This document shows, piece after piece, positions 17,879 through 25,950 of a stretch of DNA of 64,000 nt. The stretch comes from Streptomyces sp. NBC_01317. Its GTDB lineage: Bacteria > Actinomycetota > Actinomycetes > Streptomycetales > Streptomycetaceae. Below the pieces are notes generated by a model that was given only the letters and a program-made list of their open reading frames with translations, had not been told where the DNA came from and did no database searches. The position numbers and the translations under genes were made by a program. The stretch lies in contig NZ_CP108393.1 of NCBI RefSeq assembly GCF_035961655.1, positions 7,525,501-7,589,500 of the forward strand. Reading direction: 5' to 3'. Each line of letters opens with the position of its first letter. The first letter of the stretch is position 1.

Positions 17879-19183
17879 ATGGCGCAGCAGGAGACGGTGA
17901 CCACCAGCCTGGCGAGCGCGGTCGGCGAGGACATCGCCGCACGGCTCGCCCCGGTCGACGCGGACCTCGCCCGCCGCTACCCCGGCGACCCCGGGACCAG
18001 GCAGCCCGTCCACACCGTCTACGTCCCCGCCGACGCCTTCACCGCCGGCACCGTCCGCTCCTGGGGCGGCCAGGCCCTCGCCGCGCTCGACGAACACGCC
18101 CCGGACGCCGCCGCGCTGGCCGCCGTCCTCGGCCTGCCCGACGAGCTGGCGGGGCCGGTGCACGAGCGGGTACGGGCCAAGCTGACGCGTGAACCGGTGG
18201 AAGACCTGCGGATCGACTTCGAGGACGGCTACGGCCCGCACCCGGACGCCGACGAGGACGAACACGCGGCCCGCGCCGCCCGGTTGGTCGCCGCGGCCTA
18301 CGCGGACGGCACCGCGGCCCCGTACACGGGCATCCGGATGAAGTGCCTGGAGGAGGCCGTACGCGACCGGGGGATCCGTACCCTCGACATCTTCCTCAGC
18401 GGGCTGATGGAGGCGGGCGGCCTGCCCGGGGGGCTGGTGCTGACCCTGCCCAAGGTCACCTATCCGGAGCAGATCGAGGCGATGGTACGGATCGCCGAGG
18501 CGTTCGAGACGGCCCGCGGCCTGCCCCCGGGGCGGCTCGGCTTCGAGATCCAGATCGAGACCAGCCAGGCCATCCTCGCCGCCGACGGCACCGCGACCGT
18601 GGCCCGGATGATCGGCGCCGCCGGCGGTCGCGCCACCGGCCTGCACTACGGCACCTTCGACTACAGCGCCTGTGTCGGCGTCAGCGCCGCCTACCAGTCG
18701 AGCGACCACCCCGCCGCCGACCACGCCAAGGCCGTGATGCAGGTCGCGGCGGCCGGCACGGGCGTACGGGTGTGCGACGGCTCGACCAACGTGCTCCCGG
18801 TCGGTCCCACCCCCCAGGTCCACGACGCCTGGCGGCTGCACTACGGCCTCACCCGGCGGGCCCTCGCCCGCGCCTACTACCAGGGCTGGGACATGCACCC
18901 GGCCCAGCTGCCGACCCGCTACGCCGCCGTCTACGCCTTCTACCGCGAGGGCATGGCGGCGGCCGCCGCCCGGCTGGTCGCGTACGTCACCAAGGCGGGC
19001 GGCGCCGTGCTCGACGAACCGGCCACGGCCAAGGCGCTCAGCGGCTACCTCCTGCGCGGCCTGGACTGCGGCGCCGTGGACGACGACGAGGTCACCCTCC
19101 TCACCGGCCTGACCCGTCAGGACCTGGAGGCCCTGGCCGTCCCGCGCCGCGCGGCCGACGCCCTCCGAACCGTGGGCGCCTGA
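17879..19183 (+). CDS. CitE/HpcH-like aldolase family protein (DUF6986)
   Basis: 434 residues from ATG 17879, with GAGGAAGG 7 nt upstream. The fold family is indicated by LRIDFEDGYGPHPDADEDEH (acidic metal-site region), GLVLTLPKV and GFEIQIETSQAI, the Glu of the latter being the usual Mg ligand of HpcH/HpaI and citrate-lyase-beta aldolases; GLHYGTFDYSACVGV follows. Length exceeds simple CitE (about 300) by a C-terminal helical region that resembles malate synthase-like extensions. In streptomycetes this family (which I recall as DUF6986) often sits near purine or glyoxylate catabolism genes, but none is present here. A strong promoter with paired operators implies induction by a pathway metabolite. 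Confidence 0.75.
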   Translation: MAQQETVTTSLASAVGEDIAARLAPVDADLARRYPGDPGTRQPVHTVYVPADAFTAGTVRSWGGQALAALDEHAPDAAALAAVLGLPDELAGPVHERVRAKLTREPVEDLRIDFEDGYGPHPDADEDEHAARAARLVAAAYADGTAAPYTGIRMKCLEEAVRDRGIRTLDIFLSGLMEAGGLPGGLVLTLPKVTYPEQIEAMVRIAEAFETARGLPPGRLGFEIQIETSQAILAADGTATVARMIGAAGGRATGLHYGTFDYSACVGVSAAYQSSDHPAADHAKAVMQVAAAGTGVRVCDGSTNVLPVGPTPQVHDAWRLHYGLTRRALARAYYQGWDMHPAQLPTRYAAVYAFYREGMAAAAARLVAYVTKAGGAVLDEPATAKALSGYLLRGLDCGAVDDDEVTLLTGLTRQDLEALAVPRRAADALRTVGA

Positions 19184-19199
19184 GTCCTGACCGTCCTGA

Positions 19200-20243
19200 C
19201 TACCGGTCCGCCGGCGGCGGGATCTCGCCCGAGCCCCGGGCGATCAGCCGGGTCGGCAGCACCACTCTCGACGGGGCGTCGGCCGCCCCGTCGAGGCGCT
19301 GGAAGAGCCGCTCGGCGGCCGTACGGCCCAGGGTCGCCGCGTCCTGCGCGATGACCGTGACCCCCGGCTCCAGCAGGTCCGCCAGCTCGATGTCGTCGAA
19401 GCCGACGAGCGCGACCGGCCGGTGGTGCGCGGCCAGGACCCGTACCGCCGTCACCGTCACCCGGTTGTTGCCCGTGAGGATCGCCGTGACCGGCTCGGGC
19501 CCGCCGAGCATCGCGGCCACCGCGTCCCGTACCCGGTCGGGCGCGGTCGTGCCGAGCGCCACCCAGTCGTCGTGGATGGCCAGCCCCGCGTCCGCCATGG
19601 CGGTGCGGTACCCGCGCAGCCGCTCGATCGCCGTGTGGATGCGCGGCTGGTCGCCGATGAAGCCGATCCGGCGGTGACCGTGCCCGATCAGGTGCGCGGC
19701 GCCCGAGCGGGCGCCGCCGAAGCTGTCGGAGAGGATCACGTCCGCGTCGATGCGCCCGGCGGGCCGGTCCACGAAGACCGTCGCGACCCCGGCCTTGATC
19801 TCCGGCTCCAGATAGCGGTGGTCGTCACCGGCGGGGATCACGATCAGCCCGTCCACCCGGCGCGCGCACAGCGCCAGCACCAACTCCTGCTCACGGTCCG
19901 GATCCTCGGCGCTGGACCCGTTGATGAGCAGCGCGCCGTGCGCGCGGGCCACCTCTTCCACGGCGCGGTTCAGCGGACCGTAGAACGGGTCGGCCAAATC
20001 CTCCAGGACCAGACCGATACTCGCCGTACGCCCTTTACGCAGGACACGAGCCGAATCGTTGCGCCGGAATCCCAGCGCGTCGATGGATTCCTGCACCCGC
20101 CTTTCGGTGTCCGGGGTCACCCCCGGCTCGCCGTTCACCACCCGGGACACCGTCTTGAGTCCCACCCCGGCGCGCGCGGCGACGTCTTTCATGGTGGGCC
20201 GATTGCCGTAGCGGTTCTCGGGGCGGCGGGAGGTGTCGGCCAC
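19200..20243 (-). CDS. LacI-family transcriptional regulator
   Basis: 347 residues from GTG 20243. A start further upstream would add a segment rich in Arg and Thr with no family character. The DNA-binding headpiece is RPTMKDVAARAGVGLKTVSR with the hinge helix near RRNDSARVLRKGRT; the periplasmic-binding-protein-like effector domain follows (IGLVLEDLADPFYGPL, VDGLIVIP, VALVGFDDIELADLL). It is divergent from a ROK sugar kinase, with a perfect 12-bp LacI-type operator between them, so it most likely represses the kinase and itself in the absence of a sugar ligand. Convergent with the DUF6986 gene, which has different operators. Confidence 0.9.
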   Translation of the reverse strand: MADTSRRPENRYGNRPTMKDVAARAGVGLKTVSRVVNGEPGVTPDTERRVQESIDALGFRRNDSARVLRKGRTASIGLVLEDLADPFYGPLNRAVEEVARAHGALLINGSSAEDPDREQELVLALCARRVDGLIVIPAGDDHRYLEPEIKAGVATVFVDRPAGRIDADVILSDSFGGARSGAAHLIGHGHRRIGFIGDQPRIHTAIERLRGYRTAMADAGLAIHDDWVALGTTAPDRVRDAVAAMLGGPEPVTAILTGNNRVTVTAVRVLAAHHRPVALVGFDDIELADLLEPGVTVIAQDAATLGRTAAERLFQRLDGAADAPSRVVLPTRLIARGSGEIPPPADR

Positions 20244-20382
20244 AGTGCGCTGTCCTGTCGTCGTCCGGGTGCGTGTGTGTACGCGTATACACATCTCCGC
20301 GTACGCCGGGGCGGATCCGGGTTCGCTGCGGATATTGCCGCCGGTTTGCCATTCAAGGCTGTGGCGACGAGCATAGGCCCTG

Positions 20383-20394
20383 GACAACGTTGTC
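20383..20394. promoter_or_regulatory. LacI-type operator
   Basis: GACAACGTTGTC is a perfect 12-bp palindrome with the central CG pair typical of LacI/GalR operators. It lies in the intergenic region between the divergent LacI and ROK genes, 87 bp before the ROK start codon. Confidence 0.65.
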
Positions 20395-20481
20395 AGGTGA
20401 ATAGAGACTGTTCATCGAAGCGCAGGTCCGGTCATTCCCCGCACGGGCGGGGATACCTCGTCCCCTGGAGATCCGACACCG

Positions 20482-21441
20482 ATGCATATCGACCGCGTTG
20501 CCGCACTCGACATCGGCGGCACCAAGATCGCCGGCGCGTTGGTCGACGGCAACGGCAGGATTCTCGTACGGGCACAGCGGCCGACCCCCGCGCGGGAGGA
20601 CGGCGAGAGTGTGATGCGCGCCGTCGAGGAGGTCCTGGCGGAGGTCGCGGCCTCGCCGCTCTGGGCGGGGGCCACGGCGATCGGCATCGGCAGCGCGGGC
20701 CCGGTGGACGCCTCCGCCGGTACGGTCAGCCCGGTCAACGTGCCGGGCTGGCGCGGGTTCCCGCTGGTGGAGCGGGTACGGGAAGCGACCGGCGGCCTCC
20801 CGGTGACGCTGGTCGGCGACGGGGTCGCCATGACCGCGGCGGAGCACTGGCAGGGCGCGGCGCGCGGCTACGACAACGCGCTGTGCATGGTGGTCTCGAC
20901 GGGTGTGGGCGGCGGGCTCGTCCTCGGCGGCACGCTCCACCCGGGGCCCACCGGCAACTCCGGGCACATCGGCCACATCAGCGTGGACCTGGACGGCGAC
21001 CTCTGCCCGTGCGGCGGGCGCGGGTGCGTGGAGCGGATCGCCAGCGGTCCCAACATCGCGCGCCGGGCGCTGGAGGGCGGCTGGCAGCCGGGGCCCGACG
21101 GGGACACGTCCGCGGCGGCGGTCGCCGCCGCCGCCCGCGCCGGCCATCCCGTCGCGATCGCGTCCTTCGAACGCGCCGCGCAGGCGCTGGCCGCCGGCAT
21201 CGCCGCGACGGCCACGCTGGTGGAGATCGGCATCGCGGTGGTCGGCGGGGGTGTCGCGAACGCGGGAGAGGTTCTCTTCGCCCCACTGCGCCGCTCCCTC
21301 GGCGACTACGCCACCCTCTCCTTCGTCCGGCAGATCAAGGTGGCCCCGGCCCTCATGGGGACGGACGCGGGCCTGGTGGGCGCGGCGGCGGCGGCCGCAC
21401 TGGGCACCCGCGACGAGGAGACGGCGACGGTCAGCGGCTGA
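20482..21441 (+). CDS. ROK-family sugar kinase
   Basis: 319 residues from ATG 20482, with GGAG at 20467-20470. N-terminal phosphate-1 motif ALDIGGTKIAGALVD, the STGVGGGLVLGG phosphate-2 loop, the GHIGHISVDLDG catalytic-region histidines and the ROK zinc motif CPCGGRGCVERIASG are all present, so it should be an active ATP-dependent hexose (glucose, N-acetylmannosamine or related) kinase. Unlike the ROK regulator at 33.5 kb it has no helix-turn-helix. Its divergent LacI neighbour and the operator between them suggest sugar-induced expression; no transporter gene is adjacent. Confidence 0.88.
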   Translation: MHIDRVAALDIGGTKIAGALVDGNGRILVRAQRPTPAREDGESVMRAVEEVLAEVAASPLWAGATAIGIGSAGPVDASAGTVSPVNVPGWRGFPLVERVREATGGLPVTLVGDGVAMTAAEHWQGAARGYDNALCMVVSTGVGGGLVLGGTLHPGPTGNSGHIGHISVDLDGDLCPCGGRGCVERIASGPNIARRALEGGWQPGPDGDTSAAAVAAAARAGHPVAIASFERAAQALAAGIAATATLVEIGIAVVGGGVANAGEVLFAPLRRSLGDYATLSFVRQIKVAPALMGTDAGLVGAAAAAALGTRDEETATVSG

Positions 21442-21470
21442 CGTTCCCGCGTGCCTCCGGACGACACGCC

Positions 21471-21890
21471 CTAGCGCGTCGTCTGGCACGCCGTGCGTCG
21501 GCTGCCGCGGAACTTCACGCACAGCTCCGTGTCCCTGCCGGTGTGGTGCGTCGGCCAGGTGTACATCAGCGCCTTGCCCGAGCGTGTGGCCCTCGCCGTG
21601 TCCGCGAGCCGCCCGTTCCGGTACAGCGACACCTCACGCGAACCGACGTCCGCCGGCGGATTGGTCCAGATGCCGGTGACCGCGTTGGTGGCGCCCCGGC
21701 CGTCCAGCCGGACGCAGATCTGCGGACCGGAGAAGTGATGGGTGCACGCGCTGCTGTCGGCCGCCGCGGGCGTCGCTGTCAGCGAGACCGCCACCCCCGC
21801 CAGGGCGAGCGTCAGGGCGGACCGCCGGGCGTGGGAACGCGGGGCGAAGGGTGTGGGCGGTGTCGAAGGCGTGGGCGGAACGGGCGGCAT
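21471..21890 (-). CDS. Small secreted protein with four cysteines, unknown function
   Basis: 139 residues from ATG 21890, with GGAGAG 5 nt upstream. A Pro/Thr-rich N terminus precedes a Sec signal peptide (RRSALTLALAGVAVSLTATPAAA, given here as a 23-residue stretch at about 24-46), leaving a mature domain of some 93 residues. The mature part has four cysteines, which could form two disulfides, and a beta-rich pattern (QICVRLDG, SREVSLYRNG, ELCVKFRGSR). I do not recognise a family. It is convergent with the ROK kinase and is probably a single-gene unit. Confidence 0.65.
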   Translation of the reverse strand: MPPVPPTPSTPPTPFAPRSHARRSALTLALAGVAVSLTATPAAADSSACTHHFSGPQICVRLDGRGATNAVTGIWTNPPADVGSREVSLYRNGRLADTARATRSGKALMYTWPTHHTGRDTELCVKFRGSRRTACQTTR

Positions 21891-22082
21891 GTCGGCTCTC
21901 CGAGTCGTACGGCGGGTGGGCGGGCACACGGGCGCCTGCGGGACCGGTCCGCGCTCCTGGTGCTCCCGCATGCCACCGGATCCTGTACGAGGCACCCACG
22001 GCCCGCCACCGGGCGCACGTCCGCACCGCACCCGCCGGGCGCCCCGCGCGGACGCGCGCTACGTCGCCGGTCCGGACGCGCG

Positions 22083-22265
22083 CTACGTCGCCGCTTCCGC
22101 CGCCGTCGCCTGCTGTGGGACGACCACCAGGAAGAAGTCCGAGTCGAGATCCATGATCACCTCGGCCGGTGTGCCCTCGTCCCTCCGGGCCCGTGCGAAC
22201 TCCTCCGCGGGCCAACTGCCACGCGGCCCACCCGCGGGAAATTTCTCCAGCACCGTACGGCGCAT
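22083..22265 (-). CDS. Small conserved-looking hypothetical protein, 60 aa
   Basis: ATG 22265 is preceded by AAGGGGG at a proper distance (start region AAGGGGGTACACG-ATG), which supports this short start over the longer open frame. The product is MRRTVLEKFPAGG... with an acidic-hydrophobic C-terminal core VIMDLDSDFFLVVVP, possibly one beta hairpin. No signal peptide, membrane segment or known family. It is divergent from the kinase-Nudix gene (245 nt apart). GC3 pattern fits a real gene. Confidence 0.5.
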   Translation of the reverse strand: MRRTVLEKFPAGGPRGSWPAEEFARARRDEGTPAEVIMDLDSDFFLVVVPQQATAAEAAT

Positions 22266-22510
22266 CGTGTACCCCCTTGTCACATCGAGTTCCAACGATG
22301 TTCCTCGGGATTGTGTTACGCCCGGCACGGACATCGGTTCGTACAGTAGGCCGCTGTCCTGCCGAAACGGAAGCAGAACGGAAACAGACCGGCAACGGCT
22401 GGGACACATCCGGATCTCCGGGAGCCGGTCCGGACGGCCGCTCCGACCCCCTCCGGGGTTTCCGTGGCAGGGTGTTGCGGGCAATCCACTGGGGGCTACG
22501 GAAGAGGGGG

Positions 22511-23554
22511 ATGGCCGTGATTGTTTGGGTCAATGGGGCGTTCGGAGCGGGGAAGACCAGCACCGCACGCGAACTGGTCGACCTGATCCCCAACTGCACG
22601 CTCTACGACCCTGGGCTCACCGGTGCGGAACTGGCACGGCTGCTCCCGCAGAAGCGGCTCGCCGACGTCACCGACTTCCAGGACCTGCCGATCTGGCGCC
22701 GCCTGGTGGTGGACACCGCGGCGGCCCTGCTGGCGGAGCTGGGCGGTGTGCTCGTCATCCCCATGACGCTCCTGCGGCAGGAGTACCGCGACGAGATCTT
22801 CGGTGGACTGGCCGCCCGGCGCATCCCGGTCCGGCATGTGCTGCTGGCAACTGATGAAACGATCCTGCGTGGGCGCATAGCGGCCAGGGAAGCCCCGGAC
22901 GGCGACCGGGAGGCCGCCGAACGTGACCGTCGGTGGTGTTACGAACACATCGAGCAGTACCGTACCGCGCTGCACTGGCTCACCGCCGACGCCCACGTCG
23001 TCGACAGCAACGCCAGGACGGCCCACGAGAGCGCCGAGTGCCTCGCCGACGCGGTACGGACCGGCAGGGCGCGCGCCTGCGCGATCGTACAGACCCCCGA
23101 ACCCACCGCCGAGACCCTCGCCGCCGGGGTGCTGCTCTTCGACGAGCGGGGCCGGGTGCTGCTCGTGGACCCCACGTACAAGCCCGGTTGGGAGTTCCCC
23201 GGCGGTGTGGTGGAGCAGGGCGAGGCGCCCGCGCGGGCCGGCATCCGCGAGGTGGAGGAGGAGATAGGCATCCGACTCACCGACGTGCCGAGGCTGTTGG
23301 TCATGGACTGGGAACCACCCCGGCCGCCGGGCTACGGCGGACTGCGCCTGCTGTTCGACGGTGGACTGCTGCCCGCCGGGCTGGCCGGGCAAGTACGCCT
23401 GCCGGGGCCCGAGTTGCGGGACTGGCGCTTCGTCGGGGAGGAGGAGGCGGCCGGCCTGCTGCCGCCCGCCCGCTTCGAGCGGCTGCGCTGGGCCCTGCGG
23501 GCCCGTGAGCGGGGGGTCGTGCTCAACCTGGAGGACGGCGTCCCCGTCGGCTGA
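22511..23554 (+). CDS. P-loop kinase-like / Nudix hydrolase fusion protein
   Basis: 347 residues. The N-terminal half (1-185) is a P-loop NTPase of the small-molecule kinase type: VNGAFGAGKTSTA Walker A, LVIPMTLLRQEY, and HVLLATDETILRGRI resembling adenylate/gluconate-kinase lids. The C-terminal half (195-347) is a Nudix domain with a perfect box: GVVEQGE, seven residues, then REVEEEIGI. Both active sites look intact. The start may be ATG 22511 (G-rich tract directly upstream) or GTG 22517, which gives the common MIVWVNG start of these ATPases with better spacing. The fusion suggests a protein that phosphorylates one nucleotide-like compound and hydrolyses another, or its product. Confidence 0.82.
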   Translation: MAVIVWVNGAFGAGKTSTARELVDLIPNCTLYDPGLTGAELARLLPQKRLADVTDFQDLPIWRRLVVDTAAALLAELGGVLVIPMTLLRQEYRDEIFGGLAARRIPVRHVLLATDETILRGRIAAREAPDGDREAAERDRRWCYEHIEQYRTALHWLTADAHVVDSNARTAHESAECLADAVRTGRARACAIVQTPEPTAETLAAGVLLFDERGRVLLVDPTYKPGWEFPGGVVEQGEAPARAGIREVEEEIGIRLTDVPRLLVMDWEPPRPPGYGGLRLLFDGGLLPAGLAGQVRLPGPELRDWRFVGEEEAAGLLPPARFERLRWALRARERGVVLNLEDGVPVG

Positions 23555-23563
23555 CCCGGCCGG

Positions 23564-24259
23564 TCACCGGGGCGGCAGCACCGGCCCGGTGACCGGCTCC
23601 CCGAAGCCCGGAGTGGGGTCCCCGTGCCCGTAGCAGACCGTGGAAGGCTCCAGGGTCAGCAACTGGTCCATCGACTCCTGCGCGCGCTCGCGGTCCACGT
23701 GGAAGACACCGAGGGTGATCCCGTTCACCGACGCCAGGGTGTCCCCGACGAACAGCACACCGTGGTGCGGCAGATGGACCGCGATCGAGCCCGCGGTGTG
23801 CCCCGGCGTGTGCACCACCCGGGCCCCGTCGCCGAAGCCCAGCTCGTCGCCGTCCTCCACCTCCCGGTCCACGCGGGTGGGCGGCGCGGGCGGCACGGTC
23901 AGGCCGTGCTCGTACAGCGGGATCTCCCAGTCGGGCAACACCGGTTCCGGCACCGGCAGATCACCCCGGACCACCGGGGCGTCCAGCCGGTGCGCGACCA
24001 CCTCCGCGCCGTGCCGCCGCGCCAACTCCCCGGCGGAGCCCACGTGGTCGCGATGGCAGTGGGTGAGGACGATACGGCGCAGCGCGCGCGGGTCCTGACC
24101 CAGGCGGGTGACCGCCTCCTCGACCTCCGTCGCGGCACCGCTGTGCCCGGCGTCGACCAGGGTCAGTTCCGTACCGTCGCGCCACAGGTAGGCCTGGCCG
24201 ACCGGGAAGCGCAACAGGTGGAGCCGCGGGCGTATTTCGACGACGTCGATGAGGTCCAT
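23564..24259 (-). CDS. Metallo-beta-lactamase-fold hydrolase
   Basis: 231 residues from ATG 24259, which has a TACGGT box 6 nt upstream and no ribosome site (leaderless). The zinc motif is THCHRDHVG (HxHxDH), with further ligands in VVHTPGHTAGS and FVGDTLAS and the last His in CYGHGDP. This pattern fits glyoxalase-II-like or quorum-lactonase-like hydrolases acting on thioesters or lactones; the true substrate is not visible. Convergent with the kinase-Nudix gene with 9 nt between stops. Confidence 0.85.
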   Translation of the reverse strand: MDLIDVVEIRPRLHLLRFPVGQAYLWRDGTELTLVDAGHSGAATEVEEAVTRLGQDPRALRRIVLTHCHRDHVGSAGELARRHGAEVVAHRLDAPVVRGDLPVPEPVLPDWEIPLYEHGLTVPPAPPTRVDREVEDGDELGFGDGARVVHTPGHTAGSIAVHLPHHGVLFVGDTLASVNGITLGVFHVDRERAQESMDQLLTLEPSTVCYGHGDPTPGFGEPVTGPVLPPR

Positions 24260-24265
24260 ACGACG

Positions 24266-24271
24266 ACCGTA
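24266..24271 (-). promoter_or_regulatory. -10 box of a leaderless promoter
   Basis: On the minus strand TACGGT, 6 nt before the ATG of the metallo-beta-lactamase-fold gene. Confidence 0.45.
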
Positions 24272-24426
24272 GGCAGACGCGGGCCGCTCGCGCGCCCCTC
24301 TACGCTCCGGGCGATCTTCGCTGTCCGCTGAAACCGCGCGCCGCCTCCGAAACCGCACCGCCCTGCCGCCCCACGCGCCCCGAGGGGCCGCAGGACGGCC
24401 GATCCGGCCCGTACGGCCCGTACGGC

Positions 24427-25791
24427 TCAACCCCGCTTCGACTCCGCGTAGTTGACCAGGAAGTGCGCCTCGGTGACGGACAGGCGCTCCAACTCCTCCG
24501 GCGAGACACTCTCGTTCACCGCGTGGATCTGCGCCGCCGGCTCGCTCAGCCCGATCAGCAGGATCTCGGCGCTCGGATACAGCGCGGCCAGTGTGTTGCA
24601 GAGCGGGATGGACCCGCCCTGGCCCGCGGTCTGCATGTCCTGGCCCGGATACCCGGCCCGCATCGCCTCCGCCATCGCGGCGTACGCGGGGCTGGAGGTG
24701 TCCGCGCGGAACGCCGCTCCCTGCCCGATCTGCTCCACCGCGACCCGCGCGCCCCACGGGGTGTGCTTCTCCAGGTGCGCGGTCAGCAGCTTCGTCGCCT
24801 CGGCGGTGTCCTGGCCCGGGGGAACCCGCAGGCTGACCGTGGCCCGCGCGCCCGCCTGGATCGAGGGCGTGGCGCCCACGACCGGCGGGGCGTCGATCCC
24901 GATGACCGTGACGGACGGGCGTGCCCAGATCCGGTCGGAGACCGTCCCGTCGCCGATCAGCCCCACCCCGTCGAGCACCTTCGCGTCCGTACGGAAATCG
25001 GCCTCCGGGTAGTCGAGGCCCTCCCACACGGCGTCCGCCGCGAGCCCCTCCACCCGGGTCGAACCGTCCTCGGCGCGCAGCGAGTCCAGCACCCGGATCA
25101 GCGCCGCGAGCGCGTCGGGGGCCGCGCCGCCGAACTGCCCCGAGTGCAGGTTCCCTTCGAGGGTGTCGACCCGGACGCGCAGGAGGGTCATCCCGCGCAG
25201 GGTGGCCGTGACGGTCGGCAGGCCCACCCGGAAGTTCCCCGTGTCGCCGATCACGATCGTGTCGGCCGTCAGCAGCTCCGGGTGCGCCTCCGCGTACCGC
25301 TCCAGGCCACCCGTACCCTGCTCCTCCGAGCCCTCGGCGATCACCTTGACGGTCACGGGCACCCCGCCGTTCGCCTTGAGGGCGCGCAGGGCCAGCAGGT
25401 GCATCAGGAAGCCGCCCTTGCAGTCGGCCGCCCCGCGCCCGTACCAGCGGCCGTCGCGCTCGGTCAGTTCGAACGGCGGGGACAGCCACGCCGCCTCGTC
25501 CAGCGGCGGCTGTACGTCGTAGTGGGCGTAGAGCAGCACCGTCGGGGCGCCCTCGGGGCCGGGCAGCAAACCGTAGACGGACTGGCTGCCGTCGGGGGTG
25601 TCGAGGACCGCGACATCCTGGAATCCTTCGGTACGCAGCGCGCCGGCGACCCACCCGGCCGCCGCCTCGCACTCGCTCTTCGGGAACACCGCCGGGTCCG
25701 CCACCGACCGGAAGGCCACCAGTTCCGCGAGCTCCGCGCGGGCGCGGGGCATCAGCGACGCGACGGTTTCGGCAATCGGATCGGCGGTCAT
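24427..25791 (-). CDS. M20-family metallopeptidase (dipeptidase)
   Basis: 454 residues from ATG 25791, with GAGGAG about 8 nt upstream. All co-catalytic zinc residues of the M20 family are recognisable: YAHYDVQPP (His, Asp), GRGAADCKGG (bridging Asp), EGSEEQG (catalytic Glu-Glu), GDTGN (Asp) and HAVNES (C-terminal His), plus the lid/dimerisation domain with NLHSGQFGG. It should cleave dipeptides or N-acyl amino acids in the cytosol; the length and the HYDVQPP block fit the dipeptidase subgroup. No signal peptide. Divergent from the flavoprotein gene at 25951. Confidence 0.9.
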   Translation of the reverse strand: MTADPIAETVASLMPRARAELAELVAFRSVADPAVFPKSECEAAAGWVAGALRTEGFQDVAVLDTPDGSQSVYGLLPGPEGAPTVLLYAHYDVQPPLDEAAWLSPPFELTERDGRWYGRGAADCKGGFLMHLLALRALKANGGVPVTVKVIAEGSEEQGTGGLERYAEAHPELLTADTIVIGDTGNFRVGLPTVTATLRGMTLLRVRVDTLEGNLHSGQFGGAAPDALAALIRVLDSLRAEDGSTRVEGLAADAVWEGLDYPEADFRTDAKVLDGVGLIGDGTVSDRIWARPSVTVIGIDAPPVVGATPSIQAGARATVSLRVPPGQDTAEATKLLTAHLEKHTPWGARVAVEQIGQGAAFRADTSSPAYAAMAEAMRAGYPGQDMQTAGQGGSIPLCNTLAALYPSAEILLIGLSEPAAQIHAVNESVSPEELERLSVTEAHFLVNYAESKRG

Positions 25792-25950
25792 GGGCACGCT
25801 CCTCGTGGGTGCGACGTTCTCCGGGTAGGAGGACGTGAGTGGTACGGCGAAGGCACCACAGATCCTCCCACAGCGGTTCCGGGGCCCACGCGCCGTAGGA
25901 TGCCGTTCGACAACAGGGGCCACCGGTCGGATCAGGAGCAGAAGCACATC

